Shown: positions 46,562 through 59,826, numbered from the stretch's first letter. The stretch: 64,000 bases of DNA from Megaleporinus macrocephalus (GCA_021613375.1 CM038720.1:7133462-7197461), one strand, 5' to 3'. A program made the numbers and translations. Notes: generated from the sequence alone by a model not told the origin.

Positions 46562-47527
46562 AAACACCTTGTACTTCCACTAACTGGCCACTTTATTAGA
46601 AACACCTAACTTGTACTTTCACTAACTGGCCACTTTATTAGAAAAACCAACCTTGTACTTCCACTAACTGGCCACTTTATTAGAAACACCAACCTTGTAC
46701 TTGCACAAACTGGCCACTTTAGTAGAAACACCAGCCTTGTATTTCCACTCACTGGCCACTTTATTAGAAACACCAACCTTTGACTTCCACTCACTGGCCA
46801 CTTTATTAGAAACACCAACCTTGTACTTCCACTCACTCGCCACTTTATTAGAAACACCTAACTTGTACTTTCACTAACTGGCCACTTTATTAGAAACACC
46901 AATCTTGTACTTTTACTGGCCACTTTATTAGAAATATCCACGTTGTACTTCCACTAACTGGCCATTTAATTAGAAACACCAACCTTACACTTATACTTAC
47001 TGGCCACTTTATTAGAAACACCAACCTTATACTTCCACTAACTGGCCACTTTATTAGAAACACCAATCTTGTACTTCTACTAACTGGCTACTTTATTAGA
47101 AACACCAACCTTATACTTCCACTAACTGGCCACTTTATTAGAAACACCAATCTTGTACTTCCACTAACTGGCCACTTTTTTAGAAACACCAACCTTGTAC
47201 TTCCACTCACTGACCACTTTAATGGAAACACCAACCTTGTACTTTTACTCACTGGCCACTTTAATAGAAGCACCAAACTTGTACTTTCACTAATTGGCCA
47301 CTTTATTAGAAACACCTACATTGTACTTCCACTAATTGGCCACTTTATTAGAAACACCAACCCTGTACTTCCACTCACTGGCCACTTTATTAGAAACACC
47401 AACCTTGCACTTCTACTCACTAGCCACTTTATTGGAACCACCAACTTTGTATTTCCACTAATTGGCCACTATATTAGAAACACCAACTATGTACTTCCAC
47501 TAAGCGACCACTTTATTAGAAACACTT
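46562..47527. repeat. 42-bp array of a transposon-end motif, about 23 copies
   Basis: The unit CTTGTACTTCCACTAACTGG, CCACTTTATTAGAAACACCA, AC repeats with point differences. Its core GGCCACTTTATTAGAAACAC is a widespread teleost transposon-derived motif; single relatives occur at 51367-51390 and, in reverse, at 51982-52000. A (CA)n lies just upstream at 46468-46487. Confidence 0.93.
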
Positions 47528-47819
47528 AATAGAATGTGGTTCTATACTGATTTGAAGTCAGTTATTAATGTATTGCTGTTCCTCTAACAGTGAAGACTCT
47601 ATGGAGCTTCTTTTATACACAGATAGGCAGAAACACAGAAAGCTCTGGTTCCACAGGCTGATCCACTTCACTGACCAGCATGGACACGCCCACCAACTCT
47701 AGATAGATTAGATTTCAATGAGTTAAAGGACACGAACGCAAAGCCTCTGAATGCAGATTAGACAAAACGCTGGATACGACTGGGTTAAAGCTGAAAAGTA
47801 AAAACTCTGCAATAGGCAG

Positions 47820-48080
47820 CTGATATCACGGCTGACATGGCACTTGATTACCGGCATTTCTCTGGGATTTGTGAAGCCGGCCGTCAGCCTGCATAACTCA
47901 AGCAGCGAGTGTGACAGGGGAGCAAGTGTAGGATTAGATAATCAAACAAACGTGCCACTTCAAATCATTTTAGCCCTCTGCGGAGAGCCGGAGGATTTAA
48001 AGAAGAAGCCCTCGGCTTTAATTGTCTGATTTGCCTTCATTATGGTCGAGGGGCTCCATAATTCAACACTATTAAATATT
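47820..48080. promoter_or_regulatory. Candidate conserved non-coding block
   Basis: Unique sequence with motifs typical of vertebrate developmental enhancers: GGCTTTAATTGTCTGATTTG, TAGGATTAGATAATCAAACA and CCTTCATTATGG. It ends at a (GA)n run (48081-48125). Regulatory role is inference. Confidence 0.35.
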
Positions 48081-48479
48081 CAGAGAGAGAGCGAGCGAGC
48101 AAGAGAGAGAGAGAGAGAGAGGGAGAGGGAGCACCGGAGGAGTGTGAGAACAAGCCTGCTCGTTCCTCACCCCTCCGCTCGCCCTCTCGGGTCGTTTAAA
48201 CGAACTGAAGGCAGAGGAGCTGCCGTAACGCGAGCTCATCTGCTAAATTAGATCTGCTTAATCTTTTATGAAACTACTGTGCAATAACAGGCCTGCGCTC
48301 ACAACAGCGTGGCGGAGACATAAAGCACAACAAGACGGAACAACAAAAACAGTGTTGAGCTTCCTCTCCGGTCTGCGCCACACGGCCGGAATAATTACAA
48401 GAACACGTTCTTCCAAAATATTCCACATCAATAATAATCACAGAGATCAATAATTAATAATAATGCAATTTTATTCATT

Positions 48480-49300
48480 ACATTCACTCATCTGTCTTCA
48501 CACGTATATGAGCTTGAGTGACGTCTCATTCTTAATCCATAGGGTTTAATATGATGTCGGCCCAACCTTTGCAGCTGTAACAGCTTCAGCTCTTCTGGGA
48601 AGGCTCTCCACACGGTTTAGGAGAGTGTTTATGGGAATGTTTGACCGTTCTTCCAGAAGACCATCTGTGAGGTCAGACACTGACGTTGGACAAGAAGGTC
48701 TGGCTCACAGTCTCCACTCTAATTCAACCCAAAGGTGTTCTATCAGGTGCACAGTTGGAACAGGAAGGGACCGTCCCCAAACTCTTCCCACAAAGTTGGG
48801 AGCATGAAATTGTCAAGGATGACTTGGTCTGCTCAAACGTTAAGAGTTCCTTTTACTGGAACTAAGGGGACAAGCCCAAACTATCCCACACCATAATCCC
48901 TCCTCCACCAAACTTTACACTCGGCACAATAATGTACCGTTCTCTTGGCAACCACCAAACCCAGACTCGTCCAACAGATTGCCAGACGGAGAAGCGTTAT
49001 TGGACCCTCCAGAGAACACTAGAGTCCAGTAGAGAATTTACACCACTGCTTGGATGCAGCTGCTCGGCCATGGAAACCCCTTCCATGAAGCCCTATACGC
49101 TCTGTTCTTGAGCTAATCTGAAGGCCACATTAAATTTGACGACTGGACTTGTTGCGCAAGTGGTGTCCTATAACGGTACCATGCTGGAGTTCACCTGTTC
49201 TCCTGAGAGTGAATCATTCTTTCACTAATGTGTGTAGAAGCAGTCTGCATGACTGGGTGCATGGTTTTATACACCTGTGGCCATATAGTGTATGTATTGC
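48480..49300 (-). mobile_element. Non-autonomous DNA transposon copy
   Basis: The right end ACACCTGTGGCCATATAGTG matches the teleost terminus recalled as CACTATATGGCCAAAAGTAT in reverse. The interior (TAATATGATGTCGGCCCAAC, TCCACCAAACTTTACACTCG) matches a very common fish repeat family. A related but distinct copy is at 55800-56330. No intact coding sequence. Confidence 0.7.
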
Positions 49301-49320
49301 AATATAATCACAATTTTCAT

Positions 49321-49399
<79 letters not shown>

Positions 49400-49400
49400 T
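49321..49400. repeat. (GATA)n microsatellite
   Basis: About 16 GATA units ending in (GACA)3. Confidence 0.97.
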
Positions 49401-49569
49401 CTTCCACAGAAACCACTTTTCTCAGCTGCCTAAAATGCCTTGTTGCCGTTTTCACTGTTACGAAGTGACATCACCTCGTAATCCTTATTGCCTGCCTGGA
49501 ATCAAACTAACAAGCATTGGGGGCAGAACTTGTAACAGGATGATGCTCTGGCAGGTAACCAGTCAGAGC

Positions 49570-49965
49570 ACACTAGTAATACTACCTTCACCTACCAGTG
49601 TACAGGTAAACTGTAACACTACCTTCACCTACCTGTGTACATGTAAACTGTAACACTACCTTCACCTACCTGTGTACAGGTAAACTGTAACGCTACCTTC
49701 ACCTACCTGTGTACAGGTAAACTGTAACACTACCTTCACCTACCTGTGTACAGAGAAATTGTCACATTACCTTCACCTACCTGTGTACAGGTAAACTGTA
49801 ACACTACATTCACCTACCTGTGTACAGATAAATTGTAACACTACCTTCACCTACCTGTGTACAGGTAAACTGTAACACCACCTTCATCTACCTGTGTACA
49901 TGTAAACCGTAACACTACCTTCACCTACCTGTGTACAGGTAAACCGTCCCACTACCTTCACCTAA
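49570..49965. repeat. 37-bp minisatellite B, about 10 copies
   Basis: The unit ACACTACCTTCACCTACCTG, TGTACAGGTAAACTGTA is shared with the short array at 10293-10385. It contains the dyad TACCTGT-GT-ACAGGTA. Confidence 0.95.
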
Positions 49966-50179
49966 TATGATCATGTCTACAGGAATCGGTCAGACTCTGT
50001 AGCTCTAAAGAAGAATATGGATCATAGTTTGAAATACATTATACGGATGTATAACCAGAAGATCAGACCAGTATTGGACCAGACTGGGTCAGATCGTGGT
50101 ATTCCTAGCTTTTGGCAGCAAAAATAAAAAAAAGAAAAACACATCTACAAAAAGCTAACATGCTCATACGCGCGTTATC

Positions 50180-50600
50180 TGGGTACATCAAGGTCCAACG
50201 TGCCGCCAGCGCGGACGGGATCTGTGAAATGGCTATTTAACGACCAGGTTCATTTGCGAGTAATCCTCCTCTCAACATGGGCCCTTAGAGAGCTCGAGTG
50301 TGATGACGCCCCGTCAATTATGCTAACGTTTTAATTGCACCACTGGTGCCGTCAATTCCCCCAGTGCCTGGTGGCAGGATTCCCATCTCCATCAGACTGA
50401 GCGGGAGCAGACGGCAATGTTTGTCTTGGGAGTCCGGGACAGCACTTCTCCATGTCAACAAGCTGCTCGCTATTCCACTAAAGGAGCCCTATTAACATAC
50501 TGTAAATTTCCACCCAAAACAAAGCTTGCCAGCTGTCGCCAGCGCTACTGCCGAATCATCTGCAAGGGACCTGAATTCACAACCTTATTTCCTATAGATA
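50180..50600. promoter_or_regulatory. Candidate conserved non-coding block
   Basis: Unique mixed-composition sequence with two TAATTG/CAATTA-type cores (CCCGTCAATTATGCTAACG, TTTTAATTGCACCACTGG) and no transposon ends. The 62-codon frame at 50417-50605 has no recognisable domain. Enhancer-like by composition only. Confidence 0.35.
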
Positions 50601-51039
50601 GATAGTAAACCCAATTATAGCCACGTGGTCAGGACAAGAGGTTAACTGACCAGCCTGTTCTACGGTGTAGGTCTACTTTCTCAGCTAACGGTTTATTGCC
50701 ATGTAAATAACTGCTACATAGAATCACGTGTGGTCAAACAAGTAAAGACTGCATATGTTTGGCTGTGTAGGAACATTTAGGCTCTAAATGAAACTAATAG
50801 CTTTATAGCATCTCCACGTATACCTGTTTCCAGTTCGTCGACTTCATTTGTGACCGAAACACACTTACAGAAATGTAACATAGGCTGGTATATATAGAAA
50901 TAATATAATTTGTATTTTATTTTTTTAATAATTACTTTTTTTTATTTTAATGGCAATAAAAAATAAGCCCGAAATATGAATATTATTGCAATATGATTAC
51001 CTGAATGCACCCATATCCACCCATTTCAGCTACTGTGCC

Positions 51040-52010
51040 TCTAAGAATGTATGTAAATTAATATAGGGCACCATAAAACACTCCTTAGAGCTTCACAATG
51101 GGTGGGGCTAAACTGATGTTAGATGAATTGACAGCTATAGGATTATAAAATAGGATTATATATATGTGTGTGTGTCTAGACTACAGCCTGGCTTTTGGAA
51201 TGGAGCTGTCGTGAGTGAATGGCTAGACTCCTTCTCCCTCCCCGTTTACCAATTAAGAAGGACCCAGCGCTGTCATGTAGCTTTTAAACTAACTGTTAGT
51301 AAAATCTAGTAACATTAGTAAACTTTTGAGCTTTGAAGACTTTTTTAAGCATATTTACACTCGGTGTCCACTTTATCAGAAACACTCTAGCATCTTCTTC
51401 CACAGTCTGGCTACTTTGAGATTATCTACTATTATACATATTACAGACTGTAGTCCATCTGCTACTGCTTGTCTCAGCCCCCTATACCCTGCTCATCATT
51501 GGTCACGTGGCGGTCTAGAAATGCAACCCGCCTAGCTTTAAAAATGCAGCTGTCGTGAGTGAATGGCTAGACTTCCTCTCTCTCCCCATTTACCAAGTAA
51601 GAAGAACACAGGACAATTAAGTGTACAGAAGTAGCAGTGCTAGTATAATTACCCTTACTGGGCTTTTAAGAATATATGTAAATGAGCTTTGTCATGATTG
51701 GCTGCTCTGTATTGGGCACAAAAAACTATTCCTAAAAATTTACTGTGAATGGGCGGGGCTAAACTGCTATAGGATGAACAGATATACTGCTTGTCTCAGC
51801 CTCCTTCACCCTTTACCCTGCTGGTCAGTTTCTGACCACAAGCCTGTTGTTGTCAAAGATGTTACACTGGTGTTGGATCGTTCTCAGCCCAGCAGTGGCA
51901 CTGATATGCTAGTGTATGATGCTGGTGTCACCGTGAGGTCAGAAGCTGACCACTAATAAAGGACCGCACACCAGCAAGGTCCAATAAAGTGGCCAGTGAG
52001 TATATATCTG
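51040..52010. mobile_element. Fragments of a dispersed element
   Basis: A duplicated segment (GCTGTCGTGAGTGAATGGCT at about 51204 and 51549) is followed by ACTGCTTGTCTCAGCC pieces. It ends CCAATAAAGTGGCCAGTGAG, related to the array at 46562-47527. Related text occurs at 56390-56650. Confidence 0.6.
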
Positions 52011-52064
52011 AGGTTCTGGCTTTTAGCACCATGTTAATGTAAACCAAGCTAGCCAGACTTTCTC

Positions 52065-52065
52065 G

Positions 52066-52112
<47 letters not shown>

Positions 52113-52201
52113 TTCCCTCTTTTTCTCTCTTTCCCTCTTTTTCTCTCTCTCTCTTTCCCTCTTTTTCTCTCTTTCCCTCTTTTTCTCTCTCTCTCTTTCT
52201 T

Positions 52202-52232
<31 letters not shown>

Positions 52233-52279
52233 TTCCCTCTTTTTCTCTCTTTCCCTCTTTTTCTCTCTCTCTCTTTCTT

Positions 52280-52314
<35 letters not shown>

Positions 52315-52345
52315 TTCCCTCTTTTTCTCTCTCTCTCTCTCTCTC
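52065..52345. repeat. Pyrimidine tract: (CT)n with CCCTCTTTTT units
   Basis: About 280 bases almost purely pyrimidine on the plus strand, with a higher-order pattern TTTCCCTCTTTTTCTCTC. Confidence 0.97.
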
Positions 52346-52719
52346 GTGTGGTTCAGGGTTACGTAGTAGTAATGGTCTTGCTGGCAGCTGCTACGACTGA
52401 GGGATGTGAATTGAATGTTACCGTGGTGACAGACAATTACTCCGTTACTCTTTTGTCTCTCTATCCTCTATTCAGGTTCTTCCTCTGAAAATAAATGACA
52501 TTTTTTCTCCCCATTTGCCTACGGGCGCAAACGCATAAACGTTCACCTTCCCGCATTGTGCTGCCGTCAGAGCGCATCTCATCTACAGAGCGAAGGCAGC
52601 ACCATCGCCGGCGCAGATAAAGATCAGACCGTGTAGCTGCGGGCAGGACGCACAGTTAAGAGGATATTGGTATTTAAATGTATTTAATACAAAAACCATT
52701 CATGAATGTAATTAACAAC

Positions 52720-53530
<811 letters not shown>

Positions 53531-53739
53531 TTTTTATAGAAAATCAACAAAAACATTTTTACATATTATGATATATGCTATGATATCAAGGACGTTGAGA
53601 TTATAAACAATACAAATGAATTACGCTGTTTTGATAAATCTTCTCGTAGCTAATCCACACAGTCTGATACAAACAGACACTTATATACCTTTTTTTTAAA
53701 GATAGGAAACGAGTCTGTGCACAGTTCGTCATGTTTAGC

Positions 53740-54180
53740 CTTTTATTGAACTCTGTGTACTCGATTAATCGCCCGAATAATCGGCGCTAGATTTCTAATA
53801 TAATCGGAAGTGACAGTGGCGTATATAATAATAATAACCGCTCTCTCTTTTTTTTTGCCAGTAATAATTCCTCTTAGCCCGGTTACAACTGCTCTGCCGT
53901 CCGCGGTAATTAGCCCTTAGCTATAGCATAATTGCCTGTCAGCACATGCAGTAAAATGCAGGTTAAACGCCCAGGTGCCAAAAGCCTGTGTTTCTTTTGT
54001 GCGCGCTGCCTGCTGCGCTGACGGGCAGACAGGGCGGACGAGCTGCGCTCTACACCAGACAGACAGCAGAGAGAGAGAGGGGGGGGGTAGAGAGACAGTA
54101 GGCTAGAATGGAACACTGCTGTCCTGTGAAGCTTGCAAATTTGCAAAAGTAGGGTTGTCATTTCAGAAACACCCACCTCA
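53740..54180. promoter_or_regulatory. Candidate conserved non-coding block
   Basis: Unique sequence with CTCGATTAATCGCCCGAATA, GCCAGTAATAATTCC and GGTAATTAGCCCTTAGC. It is GC-rich at its right side and sits between the TA/GATA cluster and CT/G-rich sequence. Function inferred only. Confidence 0.3.
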
Positions 54181-54247
54181 TCCCCCCGCTTTCTCCTCCT
54201 CCTCCTCCCTTTTTCCCCTTCTCCGCATACTACAGTCGCCCTCTTCA

Positions 54248-54254
<7 letters not shown>

Positions 54255-54289
<35 letters not shown>

Positions 54290-54310
54290 GTCTCTCTCTC
54301 TCTCTCACCC
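54255..54310. repeat. (CT)n microsatellite
   Basis: CTCTCT run with TGTCTCTC variants. The apparent 226-codon minus frame across 53910-54590 is largely this repeat read as Arg/Glu. Confidence 0.95.
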
Positions 54311-54589
54311 TGACAGCTGTTCTCTTTTTTCCAGCGATGTATTGAATAAAAAAGGAGGAGTGAAAAAGCAAAAGAGGTGAAACAGCTATTTCCCATTTAT
54401 AAGAATGTCTTTTTTTTCTCTCCAAGACTGCATTCTCACCTCCTCCTAGTCTCCCTCTCTCTCTCTCTCTCCATCTCTCTCGCCCCGTCTCTCCAGAAGA
54501 CATAATCTTCTCTTTAGGTGTGATGTGACAAGAGGAGGAAGGTGAGTTGGTTACTGTGGCAACTGGGCGAGTGACTCCGGGCTGTGACA

Positions 54590-54685
54590 CTGGCGGAGGG
54601 GTGGAGGGGCGCAGGGCGGGGGGACGGGGGTGGGAGAGGGGTGAACGGATTGGGGGGGTAGGGGGGGTTGTGAGCTGAGGCAGAT
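54590..54685 (+). other. G-rich, potential G-quadruplex tract
   Basis: Multiple runs of three or more G with short spacers (GGGGCGCAGGGCGGGGGG then ACGGGGG, later GGGGGGGTAGGGGGGG) meet the usual four-run quadruplex rule on the plus strand. In the DSCAM transcript this would be C-rich. Confidence 0.7.
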
Positions 54686-55073
54686 TAGAGGGATGTGTCA
54701 GTGGGCTGCTGCTGTCGGAGCAAGACGCTCTCCCTGTCTGCAGCTCAGGGGAACCAGAGCTCAGACAAAAGAGGCCCTTCTGAGCGCGCTCGGGAAAAAG
54801 GACGACAGGTTCCCGGCAGAGGAGTCGTACAAATCCAGAACCCTGAGAATCCTACATGACTGAATTACACGCTCAATGGACGCGCGTGTAAATAAACCTG
54901 TATATCTATATCTATCTGTCTGTCCGGCTATGTATATCTCTATATCTATATCTATAGCTTTAGCTATATAGTCAGTGTGCAAAGAAAAAATATCTCCAAT
55001 ATATACAATTTTAGAACATTAATTGGTCAGTTTATTTTAAAATATTCACACAAGGTAAACAGCAGCTGTCCTG

Positions 55074-55681
<608 letters not shown>

Positions 55682-55799
55682 CATACTATATAGGTATAAG
55701 TTTCATGGGCATTGATACAGAGTTGCTGCCTATTTTCTTCATACCAGCCTACACTCTTCTGAGAAGTCACAAGATTTTGGAGCATATCTGCAGTAATTG

Positions 55800-56330
55800 A
55801 GAGTGATGGATGAAAACCAGTTCATACTAAAGATGTTCAGTGGGGTTGAGGTGCAGGCCATTAGAGTTTGTCTAAACCATACTCCTCAAATCACGTCTTT
55901 ACAGAGGCCCCTTTACTGGAATTAAGGAGACCAAACCCTGAAGACCATTATCCCCCCTCCACCAAACTTTACTGTTGGCACTATTTATTTTGGTATGTAG
56001 CATCCACATACACAGCCCTCCAGATGCTTGGCATTGCATATAGTGGTCTTAGGCTCATGTGCAAGTGCTCAGCCAAGGAAACCCATTTCATGTAAGTGCC
56101 AATGCAAAGTTCTTGTGGGGACACGTCCAGAAGCAGTTTGGAACTCTGTACTGAGTGATGGAAGCAGCACGGCCCACGTGAGACTGCGCTGTGTACTGCT
56201 TCGTGGCTGAGCTGTTGGTGTTTCTGAGCAGATCTAGCAGGGCGGAAATTTCACAAACGGACTTGTGGTAAAGGTGGCATCCTGTGGAAGTGCTCTTCAG
56301 CACAACTGCCAGTGCTCGTCTGTGGAGGTT
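55800..56330 (-). mobile_element. DNA-transposon copy related to 48480-49300
   Basis: Shares the order of ACTGGAATTAAGGAGACCAA, CCTCCACCAAACTTTACTGT, a CAGCCAAGGAAACCCATTTC segment and a TGGTAAAGGTGGCATCCTGT segment with the earlier copy. No intact open frame. Confidence 0.65.
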
Positions 56331-56389
56331 GGGTTGTCAGCAAACATGAATATACACCCATACCATCCTTACCCGTCCACCTTGTAGAT

Positions 56390-56650
56390 GTAAAGTCAGA
56401 GACAGTAGCTCATCTGCTGCTGCACAGTTTGTGTTCCTCTAGTTCTTCATCAGTGGTTAGAGGATGCTGTCCTCGGTTGGTGGACAATTCTCAGTCCAGC
56501 TGTGACACTGAGGTGTTTAAACACTCCAGCAGCACCCACCACCCTAAGAGTACCTGCCCTGTGGTGGTCCTGTGGGGGTCCTGACCATTGATGAACAGAG
56601 TAATACAGAGAATCAGATGAACTACAGTCTGTAAGTATAGCTCCTATATG
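56390..56650. mobile_element. Dispersed repeat fragment
   Basis: GTGGTGGTCCTGTGGGGGTC, CTGACCATTGATGAACAGAG and GATGAACTACAGTCTGTAAG are the reverse of 25738-25835. Confidence 0.75.
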
Positions 56651-56874
56651 GTCAGTGGAGCTGATCAAATGGACCTTGTGTGTTTTTCCAAGGTGGTCCA
56701 ACATGCATGAGGAAACCCTTTAAACATGCTAGCATCTACCCAACCTAATCATGAGGAAACCCTGATTAATAGATGCTCTATAAACAAAATGTTAGTAACT
56801 ACTTGTGTTATAAAACACTGTAAACGATACTAGCTTAAAACTGAGAGCAACACTGGATCACCTCTCGTGTATTG

Positions 56875-57245
56875 AGTCACACTGACGTCCTTCTTCTTGA
56901 TGACGTTGCGGAATGTTTTGCGGCGTCAGAGACCCTTGAGAATCGCGTCGGTTTGTCGTTTCGGGTCGAGCCTCTAACTCGGCTTGAGGCCTCTGCCGTA
57001 TAATCTGATATTACAGGCCTACGCGGGAGTCACTCGGATAACCTTTAGGGTCGGCAGAAGCTCAGGGAGAAGCAGATGGACAACAAAAACGTCACGGCAG
57101 GGCGGCAGGGGGAGATGCTACGGCCCCCCGCGGAGCGGATGACCTTCTGGAGAAGCGACGTGTTGACCCAGCAGAGCCAAGCATGTGGTGTCCTCCAGCA
57201 AGGACGCCGGGGAGCAAAAACTCACAGTGAGATTTAAGACGTTTG
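56875..57245. promoter_or_regulatory. GC-rich, CpG-containing unique block
   Basis: Contains many CG dinucleotides (TTGCGGAATGTTTTGCGGCG, GAATCGCGTCGGTTTGTCG, CCCCCCGCGGAGCGGATG) in an otherwise AT-rich intron. No coding pattern matching DSCAM exon 1 or Ig1. Could be an intronic CpG-rich regulatory element. Confidence 0.35.
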
Positions 57246-57714
57246 CTGACACTTTGGCCTAACGAGGTTGGATAGATGATTCAAAGAGATCTTGGAACGT
57301 TGGTAAATAACATTGACAATAAAAACAAACGAATCTGTCGTGAGTTTTCAAAGAGACGCCCAACCTAGGGTTAGCTGAGGGCAACAGTTCAGATATAACG
57401 TGGAAACTATATGAGCAGATAGCAAAAGAAAAAGAACAGATATGGATGTTCAAGAAGTTGGAAACGTTTCCAACCATGCTGAGATACTAGATGTAATTGT
57501 TTAATGAATTGTTGGTAAGACAAGATGTACAATGTTTAGCTCCACCACCTGATAAGAAAACATGTGGAGGAGAAAGAAGGATCAATAAACCAAACCAAAT
57601 TATTTTCTTCTTCTTTGAGAACCTCAATTGTTTCTGAACTTTGCCAAACATTTTATTGGGGTGTTTGAATGAGGTGTTTCAAATACTGATCCACTCACAC
57701 CAGAACAACCTAAG

Positions 57715-58045
57715 CTAAGTCTTTACCTGATCAATAAGTGTATCTTCACCAGTAAGAACAGCAGATCTGATTAGAACAGATGTAAATAAACATTCATACA
57801 ATACAAAGTAACATGAATATGTTATTGTGAGAGAAGTAGATCAGATCTTGATCCAGTTTGAAGAACAAAGTGTAGTTCCAGATTTCTCCTGGACGCCCCA
57901 GACATTGTATGAATGTGTTCAGTTCCTTTAGCAGCAATCTTGATTTAGCTTAATGAAGTACTGAGCAGTCAAAGCAGGTATTAGATGAGAACTGATAATA
58001 ATACTGGGTTGTTTCCACAAGGAGAAGCTTGGAAAGGGTTCAATA
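57715..58045 (+). repeat. About 325-bp dispersed repeat, copy 2
   Basis: Partner of 35281-35605. It is followed by GTAAAAGCACTACTTATTGT, which also occurs at 41412-41440. Confidence 0.92.
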
Positions 58046-58449
58046 AACACACTGACGTATGTAAAAGCACTACTTATTGTACTAATACTGTTTAAATATT
58101 TAAATAATAAAGTGTTTTGCTGAGTAAAAATGGAGCATATTAATTGCAGTGGCTACAAACTGCTGAGCGGTCAGCTTTTTCTGTTTGTTTGCAAATGCAA
58201 ACATTGATTTTTTGAATATTTTATTATTATTTTATTTTTTATGTCATAATAAGATTCGTGTGCAATAACGGCCAACTGTTAAAAGAGTAATTTTGCTTAT
58301 ATATTATATTAGCATTTGCTTACTAATGAACAGAAATAAAAAAAAAATGCAAAAATTGGTAAAATTTCTATTTTTCAGGTTTTGTGAGTTACATTCATGT
58401 TTGTTTGTTGTTTTTTGCTATAGGTTATATATACATAACATCTCCAGAA

Positions 58450-58600
58450 TGGTCAGTTTACAGGACAAACCTACTTTTAATGGGAGTCAATGGAACCAGA
58501 ATTGGTTCAAAGTGATTTTGAAGCATTTCTATTGGTCCATTTATGTAGAAAAAATGAAAATCAGCAAAAGTGAAGATACATGTTTTTCTTATATAAATTG
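58450..58600. mobile_element. Partial MITE of the GTCGCTGTCC family
   Basis: Interior only: TAATGGGAGTCAATGGAACC, CATTTCTATTGGTCCATTTA and AAAATGAAAATCAGCAAAAG. The usual ends are missing. Confidence 0.65.
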
Positions 58601-58759
58601 GATGCAGACTGCTGCTTGGTCAGCTTTCCAATTTTTCCTTCTTTCTTTTTTATTTATTTATTTATTTACTGTTATTTAATAAGCGTATATCACTTACATA
58701 TTATGTTAGCTTTGTAGCCCCAGTGCAAAACCAAAGAAGCAAACTTTACACATCAAACA

Positions 58760-59330
58760 TGCCAATATGTTTGGATTTGGGTGGGCGGGGGTGTGTGGGG
58801 GTGTGCGGGTGAGGAGGGGGGATTATGCAAATGAAATTTAAGCCAAACTGTTTTGCTTCGATATTCAATTGTTGTCCGTTATGAGCAGCGAGTGGCAGGA
58901 ACGTGATGAATGTTTGCCTACTCAGCCAAACAGAGCCAGCGCCGTGCTGGGCCCTGCCAAGTCGATCCCCCTCCCGCACCGTCAGAAAGGCCTCCGTGTG
59001 ACGCAGGGGCAACTAACGGATCTTTGATAGTGACAACATCCCCGTCTAGTGACAACACGAGCACTGAAAAGACTCCTCGGGTCCCCAGACGCTCCGACTT
59101 TCATGTCAGGAAGGAGGGCTTTCGGCGTGCCAGGCATATGGTGCCTCCTCGACGGCGCGATGACAAGTGACAGGTTAGCAGAGCGGGTGGAGGGGTGGGG
59201 TGTGTGTGGGGGGGGGGTGGTTCACCCTGCTCACTAAACGCCTCCATCTGTTCGTATCCCGAGGCGGTGCCGTCGTCTTTATAGCGGCGAACTCGCACCG
59301 GAGTCGTCCTTTTAGGGCCGATGATAGATG
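58760..59330. promoter_or_regulatory. Candidate conserved block with octamer motif
   Basis: A unique, GC-rich stretch that includes GGATTATGCAAATGAAATTT, a perfect ATGCAAAT octamer, and GATATTCAATTGTTGTCC. Two G-rich runs flank it. Short open frames lack domain patterns. Enhancer function is inference. Confidence 0.35.
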
Positions 59331-59664
59331 TATTTAAATATCGGAAACGGTCTGATGGGAAAACCTGAAATGGGGGGTCAGCCATCACTGGCTGGGTCAG
59401 CCATCGCCTGGGAGCTTGGACTTCTTTTGAATTGGAACAGTTTTCAGAAGTGTACAAGTCTGCACTCGGCTAGTCTGGTCTTGTTCATTAATTACTGCCT
59501 ACCTGTGGGCACACGCGCTCTCTCAGGAGGCCGGGCGGGTTTTTTTTACATACGGAAAACGTACAGTGATGCTCATTTATCAGTCCAGCCAGTAGTGGAC
59601 AACACCAAGTCCAGATGATGGCTCGGAATTAGAGAAATCCATAAATTTTCCTAAATAGCAGACT

Positions 59665-59666
59665 AA

Positions 59667-59715
<49 letters not shown>

Positions 59716-59772
59716 TCATATATATATAATGTATTCATTTATTTTATTTTTTATAAATAGCAGAATAATTTA

Positions 59773-59826
<54 letters not shown>
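59665..59826. repeat. Two (ATT)n microsatellites
   Basis: ATT runs at 59669-59715 and 59776-59825, each preceded by AAATAGCAGA-TAATTT. The flank and repeat were duplicated together. Confidence 0.95.

Noticed and set aside
53910..54590. 226-codon minus-strand frame
   Set aside because: Its middle is the CT microsatellite read as Arg/Glu; the rest has no recognisable domain.
58293..58679. 128-codon plus frame
   Set aside because: Most of it lies in a MITE fragment and AT-rich sequence; no domain.
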